Positions 31,684 to 45,123 of a stretch of DNA of 64,000 nt are shown here, piece by piece (the first letter of the stretch is position 1; the number at the start of each line of letters is the position of its first letter). A program made the position numbers and the translations under genes. Source of the stretch: Linanthus parryae (lineage: Eukaryota; Streptophyta; Magnoliopsida; Ericales; Polemoniaceae); the NCBI GenBank assembly GCA_023055425.1, contig JALGPY010000004.1, positions 112,509,504 through 112,573,503 of the forward strand, read 5' to 3'. The notes beneath the pieces were generated by a model, which worked only from the letters and a program-made list of their open reading frames with translations, searched no databases and was not told where the DNA came from.

Positions 31684-34600
31684 ACTTTTTCTGCTTCTTC
31701 CCCGCCGTCTTCTTCTTCTTCTCCGCAGACCTCAATGCAACAAAGGAAACAGTCGAAAACCTGTGGTACAAACTGTAAAATGGATACCGATGGTCCTCAT
31801 CCTCCATCAGTTCCTTTAACCCATGATAATTCTGGTTAAATACGCATTTATAGCCCGATCTTGCCATTTCATTGGCAATCCAGATTCTGAGGTTGGGAGC
31901 CTGGATAGAGAACTTCTTCTTTGGAACTGGAATCAGGTCCCTCAAATGACTCATGAAGAAGCAGACATGAGGACCACAGTCATTCCTGACAGATGAAAAT
32001 AGAATGCAGCTTTAATATATATCACATATATTTAAATAGATTAGTTAGTTATGTTAAGTAGTTAGCTTATTACCCATTTGATTGTTGGGAGAACATCGTC
32101 GTTCATGTACCACACCGGCCAGCGTCGTATGTCATCATTTTATTCTGAGTAGTTTGTGAGCATTATGTGCATTTGCCCAATTTTGGCAGCAACATCTAAC
32201 TCAAAATACCCCATGCCAGTATGCGAGTCCAAGACGAATATTTCTTTGTCAAAAAAGGAAATAACCATCATGAACCAGTGCAGGTGATCGACATTCAACG
32301 GAACGGCGATCTAATCATTAAAAATTCAAGATAAAGTAAGTTATACAAAAGAACAAAGTTGCTTGTATTGATAGTAATCGGAATACTTACGTATCCCATC
32401 TCGCTCCACTCTCCTCCCGACTGTTCGTGCGCCTTGAAGTATTCGAGGACTTTTGTGGGCTGAACAAAAATTATAACTAATTAGGTATTTTCCTAGATGA
32501 ATATTGAATTGAGTGATATCATAAGAATGACAAGGCAGTGAACTTACAAAATAACTGGTGCCGACGAACCAAATCCGCTTGATTCCTTGGAATTCCCGGC
32601 TATGTTCATGAAGATGAAGGAATTGCATGTAAGCATCCATCACCTCCTCGTCAAACCATTTTTCATCCCGGAGGCGCCATGCGGACGACCTCGTCAGTTT
32701 AGCCATACCACCCATATCAGCAACTATCTCACTGCATATTATATATGATACACAACCATAAGTACAAACATAATGCATGCCACACATAAGAATTATTTAG
32801 GAAGTTTGAATGTAAATAAAACTTACTTTGCCAATTCTGGGGGAAGATAAAAATTCTTGCTGTTGTGTTCGTACGTGCTCGCATACTTGTGCGACATGTA
32901 GTAATGGAGCCAGCAATGTTCTGCTTCAGGCATGGGTGGGATAGGTGTCAATTCTGTAGGATTCATGTGTTGCTTATACAGCGATATCCTCAAAGACGCT
33001 CTAATGATCCGATCTGCCTTTCCCCGGACAGTCACAACCAAGTTTCCCCTTGGGTTCTTCGGAGAACCATGAACAAGGAATGGCTGGGGAGGTACATTGG
33101 AGGCCACTCAATAAATCAAAAAAAATCATTAGGGTGTTAAAACTTTAAAAATAAATCTCAAATATTAAGATATCAACTTTAAGACATTTACCTCAGTGCT
33201 GGAGCTGATTGTGTAGACCACCTTCATGGGAGAGTTAACCTCAACCTCCTCTATCTTCTGCTTCTTCTTAGCTCTTAATTCTTCTTCAAACTTTTCCTTC
33301 TCTTTCTTCTTCTGAGCTCCTTCCTCTTCCCCCTTTTTCTTATCCCCTTCCTCTTCCTCCTTCTTCTCATCCTCTTCATTCTTCTTCTCTTCTTCCTTCT
33401 TCTTCTCTTCTTCTTCCTCCTCATCCTTCTTCTTCTCTTCTGCCTTCTCCTTTTCCTTCCACAGGGAAAAAAGATACTCTTTGTCAAGCTTTTCAACCAC
33501 CTGTCCCACAATGCACTTCCAAAAATCCTCTGGTGGAGGTGGAGGCAGTAGTTGGACTACTGGTGCAACAACTTTCTCAATTTTGGGCTCATCATCAAAT
33601 TTTTTCAACTTCAACTACATACAAAAACAGAGTTGAGAAACATAAACTTAAGATAGTTATCTTAATACATAAATATGACACTTTAATATCATTGTTAAAG
33701 TTCACTCACATTCTTGTTTTGTTGGACATATTTCCATCTCTTTGAAACATCAGAGGTTTCCCAGAATTTCAACCTTGGACTTTCTTCCTTATCCTGGCAT
33801 CCTTTTGGGTTTTCCAGAAACTTTGGGTAGAACTTTTCCATGTACAAAAGCTAGAAAAGTAAAATTAAGATGGCAACATTTAAGAAATTGGTCTTAATGT
33901 TTTAAACTTCATGGTTAAAATAACTGAAAAAGAGTTAGAGATTTACCAAAGGAATCAGCACGCAACCAGTTCCGCGAAGGGTTGTCCCAGTCTGGGCCTT
34001 AACTTGCTGTGTCCTGAAGTGATCCAGCCATAAGGCTGCCCAGTTTACCTCTTTCAGGTGCTCCAAATTAACAACAAGATTAGCAAGACCTATCCGGACT
34101 CCTGCTCGTCCTATCGGCATTCCCAGTGCACCCAAGATCAAGCAAACAACCCTTCGTTTCCACTCATCATTTAACAGCAGCCTGTTCACATCCGCCTTGA
34201 ACCACGGAACATACTCACCGAAAGTTGTGTTGTCCTTAACGAGGCCGATACTTTATTCAACTCTGCGGAGAACAAGCGGATCGACCTCCGGGAACTCTGT
34301 TTCTCTGTAGCATCGGATTCCAAATAGCCACCCGACAACTTCCGGTGTTATCTCCACGATGCGGCCGTGCGCTGTCAAGTACCCGTCGGTATCGAAGCAC
34401 TTGTAAATGAAGTGGTTGAATTTCTCTGGGGTTTCCGTGATCTTTAGGTGCTGCAGTCCTCCAAGGCCCACTTCGTGCATTTATGCTTTTTGTTCATCTG
34501 TCATTTCTTTAAAAATATTGCGAACAGAGGGCTGGCTCATGTAACTCTGGGATCGCCTTGGATTTTTCAACTTTTTTCCTGACTTACCCTTCAGCTTGGC

Positions 34601-36294
34601 CTCAGCCGCCTTCTTCTTCAACTTTTCCTTCTCCCCCGTCGACTTCCTTTTCAAAGTACCTTCACTTTTCCGCTTGTCTTTTTCTTTAACAGCCGCTGTG
34701 AGATAAGGTTCCTGCTGGATATTGGTCATGCATTTCCACTCAAAGTTGATGCTTTGTAGGACCTCTTTGGTCATCCTCATTTTAGGGTCTATTTTCCGAA
34801 GCCTGTGCACCCTCACATTTCTGAAATTATGAAAATCAACCCATAATTTAAATTTATAGAGACATACAAAAAACTAAAACAGCAACAAATAATTAAAATT
34901 AAAGCGAAAGCCATTAGATATGAAGTAATAACATGCAGACTTTAACAGAAAGGGCAGTAAATATATTAGATTGAGGTTTTAATAGATAAGAAGTTAATTG
35001 CAGAACATGAGACACATTATTTAACAAACTTTTTGCGAGAGTAAAATCATACTTGAATCTGATGTAAGCATTCATGGCATTGCCATGGTGAGCTTCATCC
35101 TCACTCTCATCCTCATCTCCTTTGTATTCCTCCACATCTCCCTTCTCTTCCTTCTCTTCCTCATCTGACTCCTCCTCATCTGACTCCTCCTCATCATTTT
35201 CTTGCTCTTGAATCTATTTGTCCTTCTTATTCTTCCTCATCTCAAAGCTGTATTTGCTTACATCATGATCCTCATCACTAGAGGATTCCAAGGCTCTTTT
35301 CTCGTAATTGTCTCGTTGCTCCTGTGGTAAATTGCAGAATAGTGCATACATCTGTACCAAAAGTTTGGGAGGCATATCCTTTTCTTTCAATTTGAAAGCA
35401 TATTTCCTCACCTCACTGCCATATGTAAACAGTTGCAAATTAACAGTCATATGTAAACAGTTGCAAAAAAAAGGCAATCAGTTTTTATAACAATGGTAGG
35501 AATTATCAATAATTAAGAAATAGCAATTAACAGTTAATTGTCAGCATAACACATTACTAAAGTTAGAACGGTCAATTCTTTAAATAGCATATTTAATATT
35601 AAATTTCATGTTTTTAACATAAGATTACTTACATGAACATGTCAAATCCAGGTGTGTGCTGGATGTTCTTTACTTCATCTTCGAAGCTCTTTCCCTTAGA
35701 AAACTTTTTCTTTCCCCTTTTCTTCAATGGTTTTGGTGGGTGTGGCTTTTTCTTGGGTGACCTCCTTGGGATGTTCTCAATTTTGTCCTCCTCCGAAGCG
35801 AAGTGAAGCTGCTTCTTGGCTTTCTTCTTCCTCTCAATGTCTTCCGTCTCTGGATTCTTTCTCTTCTCAACTGAGGCAGCAGCATCGGCCAATTGGATTA
35901 TGCCACTAGCATCCTCGAACTGTGGTCCTTCAACCATTTATAAAGGAAGGACTTTTGTTGAATCTACCCAAATTTGTCTACCAATTGCGTCGGTGGAGTT
36001 AGGGTGTGCCTCCTTTGCCTCTTCATGTGAATCCCCACCTCCAATTTTGGTTTTGATGGGGTTTCCCTCTTTCGTTTTGGAGCCACCATCTCCTACGGGT
36101 TCTTGAGGGCTAGATCCTCGATCTTTGGTTGGGTTCAAGACAGGAGTGAGGGGATTTGCAGTTAAAAGGACTTCCAAATTAACCGGACTTACCTCCTCCT
36201 CGATCGGAACTTCATTTAGATCTGAAATCACCTGTTCGATGTCTTTGGAAGGTGAAATCTGCTCTCCAACGCCTGTATCTTCCAGGTCTGCCAT
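31684..36294 (-). pseudogene. Ulp1 (C48) protease gene of the MULE, copy 1, decayed
   Basis: About ten exons from ATG 36294. Exon 1 to 35633 (acidic, then basic; ends TPGFDMFM), exon 2 35415-35057 (acidic, AHHGNAMNAYIRFK), exon 3 34820-33950 (Lys-rich, then a conserved block around TAHGRIVEITPEVVGWL and GALGMPIGR), 33846-33700, 33614-33190 (Lys/Glu coiled coil), 33107-32823, 32737-32550, 32460-32395, 32310-32075 and 31985-31684. The last two hold the Ulp1 triad: His 32280-32278 in HWFMMVIS, Asp 32229-32227 in VLDS, Cys 31978-31976 in NDCGPHVCFF. In-frame stops at 35940-35938, 35216-35214, 34483-34481, 34255-34253 and about 32143 inactivate it. Such SUMO-protease-like genes are known passengers of plant MULEs. 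Confidence 0.87.
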
Positions 36295-36654
36295 GGATTT
36301 GTGATAGAGATGGAAGGGGAAGTTGAATTCGGGAAACTGATGAGAGAGAGAGAGAGAGAGAGAGGTTTCAGAGAAGAAACCTCGGGGAAAAAGTCTATGT
36401 GTTGTGTGGTTGCCAGTAATGAAGAGGATGGGACAACTAACTTCAAAATTTTCAAAATTCAAATTTTTCAAAAAAAGCTATCTACATTTTTACACAAAAA
36501 TACAAATATTTTAAAGGCTCCATCTTAATGTAACAAATATATATATATATATATATATATTTAATTTCTTTAGTTGTGGAGTGTCATAGTAAATTTTATT
36601 TTGTATTATTGGGTTATTATTATATTCGTATTGCAATGACAGTGTGTACACAAG
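36295..36654. other. 5' flank of Ulp1 copy 1
   Basis: A GA run (36343-36362) next to the start codon resembles a GAGA-type leader, matching the CT run in front of the plus-strand copy. A TA microsatellite lies at 36538-36560. No gene. Confidence 0.7.
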
Positions 36655-37072
36655 TATCGGCATCTTTGCGTATGGATTTGACTGTGTCTTAAAATCTCCT
36701 TCTAAATATCTTACCATAATGTCCATAATCTTAAACCCTAGAGATCACTCTATCTTATTTTTTAATATACTTATCACTGTAAATTTTTATTTACTTTTTG
36801 TTTGTTCATCGATTGATTAACTCAGGGAGTCACCATGTGTCCTGAATAACATAACACTTTCAAGTGTGGGAGTTGTTTTTAAAATATTCCAAGTTATATC
36901 ACTCTAAGTAAACTAAGAGTGCCCAAAATGGATGAAAACTCGAGTATTTTACGTGTTCAATCATGAAATGTGCCCCAACTAGCTAAAGTGAGCAACGACG
37001 AATAGGTTGCAACCGGCTATCGAGATTGCTAGACTTATCATTGTGAAAAAGCACCATGTGTCCTAAGTCTCC
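36655..37072 (-). repeat. Inverted, diverged copy of the 718-bp repeat
   Basis: Reads as the reverse complement of the repeat unit from GGATACTTACAAC (at about 37065) to GATGCC (at about 36660): for example CACCATGTGTCCTGAA at 36832 against TTCAGGACACATGGTG. It is more diverged than the direct copies. It lies upstream of the minus-strand Ulp1 gene, just as the direct array lies upstream of the plus-strand one. Confidence 0.85.
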
Positions 37073-39630
37073 AAGTCCCACAGTTGGGTGTCACCGCAAA
37101 ACTCCCTTGCTCATTAAAATGACACAATTAGGACATTAAATCAAATTTGCCATGATGGGGGGAATATTTCATGGCTGAACTCGTACAATTATTGAGTTTT
37201 CATTCATTTTTGTCCTTTTAGGTAACTTAGAGGAACAAAACTTGAAGTTATTTCAAAATAACTCCCAGCATTGTCATTGGTATGTTGTTCAGGACACATG
37301 GTGACACCCCGAGTCATTCAATCGACGAAGAAACCAAATAAGTGGCATTTTAAAGGGACATATATTATAAAATTCAAGATAGATCCCTCTCTAGGGTTTA
37401 GCATTTAAGAAGATACGTTTATAAGTTTAGAATGAGATCTTAATACTCCATCAAATCAATACTCAAAAATGCCTATTTTTGGGTTTGTGGAGGTTGTGCA
37501 CACTGCCATGCATGGTACAAACACAAAGGGAGGCACAAAAGTCCTCAAATTGGGTACATAATTATGTTGGTGATGTAGTTAATGGGAAAGAACAATGTTT
37601 CCAACGGGTACGCGTTACCCAAATTGAGTTTGATTGACGTCTATGCATCTCATGTGTGCCACCATTCAACACATACTAACACTATGTGAAATTTTAAGAC
37701 CAATTTGGATACTTACAACACACGGTGACTTCTCACAACGTCAAGTCTCACAATGTCGATAGTCGGTTACACCCTTATCCCTCGGTGTTCAAGTCCCACA
37801 GTTGGGTGTCACCTCAAAACTCCCTTGCTCTTTCAAATGACACAACTAGGACATTAAATAAAATTTGGCATGATGGAGGAACATTTCATGGCTGAACTCG
37901 TACAATTATTGAGTTTTCATTCGTTTTTTGTCCTTTTAGGTAACTAAGAGGAACAAAACTTGAAGTTATTTCATAATAACTCCCAACATTGTCATTGGTA
38001 TGTTGTTCAGGACACATGGTGACACCCCGAGTCATTCAATCGACGAAGAAACCAAAATAAGTTGCATTTTAAAGGGACATATATTATAAAATTTAATATA
38101 GATCCCTCTCTAGGGTTTAGCATTTGAGAAGATACGTTTATAAGTTTAGAATGAGATCTTAATACTCCATCAAATCAATACTCAAAGATTCCTATTTTTG
38201 GGTATTTGGAGGTTGTGCACACTGCCATGCATGGTACAAACACAAAGGGAGGCACAAAGTCGTCAAATAGGGTACATAATTATGTTGGTGATGTAGTTAA
38301 TGGGAAAGAACTATGTTTCCACCGGGTACGCGTTACCCAAACTGAGTTTGATTTATGTCTATGCATCTCATGTGTGCCACCACTCAACACATACTAACAC
38401 TATGTGACATTTTAAGACCAATTTGAATATTTACAACACACGATGACTTCTCACAACGTCAAGTCTCAGAATGTCGATAGTCGGTTACACCCTTATCCCT
38501 CGGTGTTGAAGTCCCACAGTTGGGTGTCACCTCAAAACTCCCTTGCTCATTAAAATGACACAACTACGACATTAAATCAAATTTGGCATGATGGGGGAAC
38601 ATTTCATGGCTGAACTCGTACAATTATCGAGTTTTCATTCGTTTTTTGTCCTTTTAGGTAACTTAGAGGAACAAAACTTGAAGTTATTTCAAAATAACTC
38701 CCAGCATTGTCATTGGTATGTTGTTCAGGACACATGGTGACCCCCCGAGTCATTCAATCGACGGAGAAATGAAAATAAGTGGCATTTTAAAGGGACATAT
38801 ATTATAAAATTTAAGTTAGATCCCTCTCTAGGGTTTAGCATTTAAGAAGATACGTTTATAAGTTTAGAATGAGATCTTAATACTCCATCAAATCAATACT
38901 CAAAGATGCCTATTTTTGGGTTTTTGGAGGTTGTTCACACTGCCATGCATGGTACAAACACAAAGGGAGGCACAAAGTCCTCAAATTTGGTACATAATTA
39001 TGTTGGTGATGTAGCTAATGGGAAAGAACAATGTTTCCAACGGGTACGCGTTACCCAAATTGAGTTTGATTGACGTCTATGCATCTCATGTGTGCCACCA
39101 TTCAACACATACTAACACTATGTGACATTTTAAGACCAATTTGGATACTTACAACACACGGTGACTTCTCACAACGTCAAGTCTCACAATTCGATAGTCG
39201 GTTACACCCTTATCCCTCGGTGTTCAAGTCCAACAGTTGGGTGTCACCTCAAAACTCCCTTGCTCATTAAAATGACACAACTAGGACATTAAATCAAATT
39301 TGGCATGATGGGGGAACATTTCATGGCTGAACTCGTACAATTATCGAGTTTTCATTCGTTTTTTGTCCTTTTAGGTAACTTTGAGGAACAAAACTTGAAG
39401 TTATTTCAAAATAACTCCCCGCATTGTCATTGGTATGTTGTTCAGGACACATGGTGACACCCCGAGTCATTCAATCGACGAAGAAACCAAAATAAGTGGC
39501 ATTTTAAAGGGACATATATTATAAAATTTAAGATAGATCCCTCTCTAGGATTTAACATATAGGAAGATAAATATAGATGTTTAGAATGAGATCTTAATAC
39601 TCCATTAAATCAATACTCAAAGATACATTA
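37073..39630 (+). repeat. Tandem array, 3.6 copies of a 718-bp unit
   Basis: Landmark AAGTCC at 37073, 37791, 38509 and 39226; landmark GACACCCCGAGTCATTC at 37303, 38021, 38739 and 39456, giving periods of 718, 718 and 717. The copies are almost identical. Short plus-strand frames inside (for example at 38206-38397) are not conserved between units. It is followed by an ATT microsatellite (39632-39664). It probably forms the end region of the right-hand MULE. Confidence 0.93.
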
Positions 39631-39632
39631 GA

Positions 39633-39663
<31 letters not shown>

Positions 39664-39665
<2 letters not shown>

Positions 39666-39922
39666 TTTTTCTTTTCGTTTAAATATTTCATACTAACATT
39701 TAGAAGTGCCAGAAGTTTGTAGCACATTTTGAAATTTTTGAATTTCATGCACCAAAATAATGATTTGAAATTTAAAAAACGTGAGAGACTGGTCCAATCA
39801 AATCAACCGCCTCAACTGCCACTCACAGCCCACCATGCCTTTAATTTTGGAACAGTTCCATTTGAAGATTCCTACTAATTGACTCTTCTGTGGTTGCCTA
39901 CTCATTCAATTTTCTGAAACTG

Positions 39923-39964
<42 letters not shown>

Positions 39965-40046
39965 GTTTTGCAACTTTCCTCTTCATCTTCTCCATCTTCA
40001 TCTTCTCAATCTTCATCTCTTCTCCTTCAATCAACATACAGAATCC
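39664..40046. other. 5' flank of Ulp1 copy 2
   Basis: AT-rich, then a CT run (39926-39961) shortly before the start codon, the counterpart of the GA run at 36343. No gene. Confidence 0.7.
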
Positions 40047-43000
40047 ATGGCGAAAAAGAAGGTTATTCAAGAAAGACGATCGAAATAACAAAATCTTGCC
40101 GATACCAGGATCGATAGAAACTCTAGCAACTCGGAAAGAGAACGGAGTTCACAGGAGGTACAATCCAAGGATGAAATTGGTCTGAAGAATTTTGGAGATG
40201 GTCTTGATGCAATTCCTTTATCAACGGTTGATTTTGAAATGGCGGATGCTGAATCAGACAAATTGAAGAAATTGGCTGAGGCTGCTGCCTTACTTAAGAA
40301 GAATACGAGTACAGAGGGTGCCAGTACAGAGAAGAAGAAACTTAAGAAGAAAGAGATAGCAAAGAAGGAAGAGCACGTTGAGGCAGTCCCTAGGAGATCG
40401 ACCCGGAATAATCCAGCACCACCGAAGGCAGTGAAGAAACGAAGAAATCAGAAGGCTTCTAAGCGCAAGAATGAAGATGCAGAGGTGAAGCATACTCCTG
40501 GATTTGACCTATTCCTGTAAGTATTCACTTTTTTTAACAATGTCCTTCTTTTTTATCATGCTGTTTAATGAATTAATAACTCCTTCTTAAAATCTAATTT
40601 TGTGACTATATTTTCTACCTTGTCACTTTGTCCTAAATTAATCTTTTTTAATTGTCATGTTTCACAATGCACTGTTATCCCGTGTAACTTAATTGTTAGA
40701 TCTGTAATCTCTAAAATTAAAATTTCCTTCTGTGTTATTTAAAGGTTCTACTTAAGTTTTGCAACTGTTTACCTATGACAGTAACCATCAAAAATCTACA
40801 AATGGGATACAGAGGGAAGGATATGCCTCCCAAACTGATAGTACAACAGTATAGAGTATTTCTAAACTTACCTGAGGATTAAAATAAAAGGTACGATCAA
40901 AAAGTGATGGAAGTCTCGAGTGATGAGGAGATTGATGTAAGCCAATACACTGTTCAGCAAAGAACAAATGATAATATCCAACCTGAGGCTGGAGAGAATG
41001 ACGATGATGAAGAATACAAACCTGTGGAAGGTAAGAGCGATGATGATGAAGAAGATGAGGAGGATTCGGAGGAGCATTGGGAGGAACAGAAGGAAGATGA
41101 GGAAAAATACCAACCTGTGGAAAAGATGAGGGAAGATGATAGTGACGATGAAGCCCATCATGGCAATGCCATGAATGCGTACATCAGATTCAAGTAAGTT
41201 TCTTCTCTAATCAATCATCTCGTAAAATTTTGTTTCAATTGTGAAGCCAATGTCTACTATTCTGCACCCTTGTTCTAAACTATTAAAATCCCTTTCTAAA
41301 CCATTATCTGTTCAAACATCATATTGCATGTTATTACTTTATCTCTTATGACTTTCTCTGATTTTAAATGTTTGAGGGTGTGTGTTATATGTTATGGCTC
41401 TAGTACTTGGAATTTTAATTTAATTTTATTTATTGTCTCATGATTGTTGTAGAAATGTTCAGACGCACAAGCTCAAGAAACAAGATCCTCATGTGAAGAT
41501 GACCGACGAGGTCAAACAGAGGATAAACGATGAATGGAAAAGGCTGACAAGGTCCCAACAAGAACCCTATCTCAAAGCTGCCGCCGAAGAAAGAGAGAAG
41601 AGGAAATTAGCTGGCACTTTGAAGAGAAAACCAACCGGTGAGAAGGCCAAGCAGAAAAAGAAATTGGCTGAAGCCAAGTTGAAGGGCAAATCAAAGAAGA
41701 AGCTGAAGAACCCGAGGCGGTTCCAAAGCTATATGAGCCTGCCCTCTGTTATGGCTCTCTTGACAGATGAACATCAGTCATGGTTGAGTGAAGTGGGGCG
41801 TGGAGGACTAAAGCACCTACAGATTTCAGAAACCCCCGAGGCTTTCAACAAGTTCCTCTACAACTCCTTTGACACCGAGGGGTCCTTGACGGCTCACGGC
41901 CGGACTGTGGATGTAACCCCGGAAGTTGTCGGCTGGCTCCTTGGAGTAAGATGCACCGAAACAACTGAGTTTCCGGAGGTCGATCCGGAGGTTGTACAAG
42001 AAGTGGCACACAGATTGGCCTCGTCGAGGACAACACAAAGGTCGGTGAGTATGTTCCGTGGTTCTTGAAAAATAGGAAGCTGATCAATGATGAGTGGAAG
42101 CAGAGGGCTGTTTGTTTGTTCTTGGGGGCCCTAGGGATGCCGATCGGGCGATAAAGGAGTCCGGTCTAGGCTGGCCAAACTTGTTGTAGATTTGGAGCAC
42201 CTGAAAGAGGTGAACTGGGCAGCCTTGTGGCTTGATCATTTCATGAAACAAAATGTGAAGGCCCAGACTGGGGAAACCTTGCGAGGAAATGGTTGCATGC
42301 TCATTCTTGTGGTAATAATCTAAAATTTTGTCATTTGTTTCAACATTTCTATTTAATATGTTAACAGCTCCTTCTTAAGTTCTAATGTTGTGAGTATATT
42401 TTGTAGCTTCTGTACTTGGAAAAGTTTTGCCCCAAATTTCAAGAAAATCCCAAGGGCTGCAAAGACAAGAAAGCAAGTCCCAGGTTGAAATTCTGGAAAA
42501 CATATAATGTTTCTAAGAGATGGAAGTATGTGTGTATGAATGAAAATGTGAGTAACATATTACATAAACCTTAAACTTTAGTTTTAATCAGTTAACATCC
42601 TTATCTTAAATGTTAACATTTATACTCTGTTGTTCTTTGTAGTTGAAGTTGAAGCAAATGGATGAAGAGTCAATCAGTGAGAAGGTTGTTGCACCAGCAA
42701 TTCAATTAATTCTTCCACCAGGGGATTATTTGAAGGATCTTGTGGGACAGCTGGCGCAGAATGTTGACCCGCAAACTTTATTGGCCATGTTCGCGACTGT
42801 TAACAAGAGAAAGTCTGAATTGGAGGAGGAGAGGGAAGATGAAAGAAAGAAGATGAAGGATGAGGAGAGAAAGAAGGAAGAAGATGAGAAGAAGCAGGTA
42901 GATGAAAGAGTGGAAAAGAAGAAGGAGGAAGAGGAAGGAGGGGAAAAGAAGAAGGGAGGTGAAGAGGATAAACAAGAAGAACCTCCCAAGAAGAAGCAGA

Positions 43001-44682
43001 AGAAGGATCAGGATGAGGTTAGCTCTTCGAAGGAGGTGGCCGGCGAAGTCAGCGCTGACGCTGAGGTAAGTGTATTAACTGTTTTAACTTTAGACTTGAT
43101 GTCTCTGTTTCCAATTTTAACATTTTGTTGATTTATTAGGAGGTGGCATCCTTGGCTTCTTGGGAGGACCCAAGGACAAACATTGATGGGTCTGTCCGGG
43201 GAAAGGCGCGGTGGATCATAAGGGGGTCTAATCGAGTGTAGCTTAAGAAGCAACAAAGCAATCCTGAGGAAATGACTTGTCTGCCAGAGATGACTAGCCT
43301 GGAAGATTGCTGGCTCCACTTCTTTTTGTCTCACAAATATGAGCCTGAGTTCGATAAAACACCCTGGGATCCCAAAGTTCCACTAAGCTTGCGAGAGTAA
43401 GTGTTATTTACATTCAAATTTCCTAAATAAGCTGTATAAGACACAAATTTTGTTTTTACTTATTGTTAGATTTGTTATTATATCTGCAGTGAGTTGGTTA
43501 TTAACATGGCTGATTATGAGAAGTTGACGAGGTATTCCGCGTGGCGACTCAGAGATGAAAAATAGTTTGACAACGAAGTAAGTATTTGTTTTTGTTGATT
43601 TAACGTAGTTTCTTAATACATGTATAATCCTCTCCCATCATCATCATAACACTTTTCTATTCACTTTTTAAAAAATTAGGTGTTGGATGCATATTTGCAA
43701 TTCCTTCATTTGAAAAAAGAAGCCGCGAATTTGAAGGAATCCCTCGCGTTTGGTACCTCGGAACAAATTATGTCGTAAGTTCATTCCATTTTCATTGGAT
43801 AAAAACTCAATTAAAATTCTTCCACAAAATGACATCATTAATTTTAATTCTTGTTCAGCCCACGAAGGGTAATCGATATTTGCAAGTGTCCGATCAATAT
43901 GGAGGAACGTGGAGCGAGATGGGCTACGTAAGATTTACGATTTCTATCAATACAAGTTGCTTTATACATTCATATTTTGTTGAACTTATTTTATGTTGAA
44001 TTTTTAATGAAATAGATTACCCTTCCCATGAATGTATATCACACCCACTGGTTCATGATGGTCATTTCCTTTGTCGACAAGGAAATATACGTCTTGGACT
44101 CGGATTCTGGACTTGGGTATGATGGGAGGGATGTAGATAGAAAAGTTAATCAAATGCACAAGGTGCTATCCTCCTATCCAGAGTACCATGATGACATCAG
44201 AAAGTGGGATGTGTGGTACATGAATGACGACGTTCCCCAACAACCAAACGGGTAAAACACTTATTCATTGAATCCACTCTCCAGTTTGTTAAACTCACTA
44301 TCTTATACATTAGAACTGCATTCAGTTTTAATCTCTCATGAATGATTGTGGCCCTTTTGTATGCTTCTTCATGACCCACTTGAGGGACCTGATTCCAAAT
44401 CCAAAGAAGAACTTCTCTATCCAAGTGAATCAGCTCAGAATCTGGATTGCCAATCAAATGACTAGATCAGATTACAACAGCCACTTTGCCAAGATGTTTA
44501 AAGAGTTAATGAGCTTCAAGTCTATTGATGAGAATGTTCATGAGTTTGAAAGGATGTACAATTTCCCTACCTTTCCTACTGTTCCATTGGAATTCGGGCG
44601 AAGACGAGGAGGTCGGCGCGAAAGTCATCGGGGAAGAATGGAAAAACTGAATTTGTCTGTTATGTTGTTGGAAATTTTGTAA
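40047..44682 (+). pseudogene. Ulp1 (C48) protease gene of the MULE, copy 2, decayed
   Basis: Same exon order as copy 1, opposite strand: 40047-40516 (stop TAA near 40086; an alternative ATG at 40239), 40794-41195 (stop near 40878), 41451-42310 (phase shift near 42010, stop near 42150), 42406-42550, 42643-43065 (Lys/Glu coiled coil), 43140-43399 (stop near 43240), 43492-43578 (stop near 43563), 43680-43776, 43860-43930, 44016-44252 and 44335-44682. Triad residues remain: His 44046-44048 (THWFMMVIS), Asp 44097-44099 (VLDS), Cys 44347-44349 (NDCGPFVCFF). Ends MLLEIL-TAA. Exon/intron limits are estimated from GT/AG and comparison of the two copies. Confidence 0.87.
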
Positions 44683-45123
44683 TATGAACAATATTTATGT
44701 TAGTAAATGTTGTGGGTTGTTTGAGAGAGTGTGTTATATGAGCAATGTTTCCCAATGTTGATGAGACAATTTTTTTTATTATTATTCGATGGCTTGTGTT
44801 TTTTTCTGAAAAAATGCTTGTGATTTTTTGTTAACACAAACTGTACAGTTAAATTTATTTAAGGTGCATTTGGTGTTGGCCAACTACCATCACCTACCAA
44901 AACTGAATTTATAAATGCACTACTACGTTATTAGGTACCGATTCTAATGTGTTAAGTTCTTTATCTTAAAATTAGATACCTGCATCTATATCAACCAACC
45001 TACCAACTGCCCGCTTTTAATACAATCTCCAACCACTCTCAACTAACTCTTTATTTCTCTCTTCACTCTCAGATCTCATCAGTTCTCCTTCTCTTTCACC
45101 CTTCTCTTCTTTCTCTCTAAGCA

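Noticed and set aside
37073..39630. CRISPR-like or centromeric satellite array
   Set aside because: Fewer than four copies of a 718-bp unit with no spacers; the location upstream of a MULE Ulp1 gene explains it better.
39926..39961. CT run as a separate repeat of interest
   Set aside because: Simple leader microsatellite, matched by a GA run at the other Ulp1 gene. Common in plant 5' UTRs.
42726..42989. Ser/Phe-rich frame opposite the Ulp1 exon
   Set aside because: It is the complement of the Lys/Glu coiled-coil exon.
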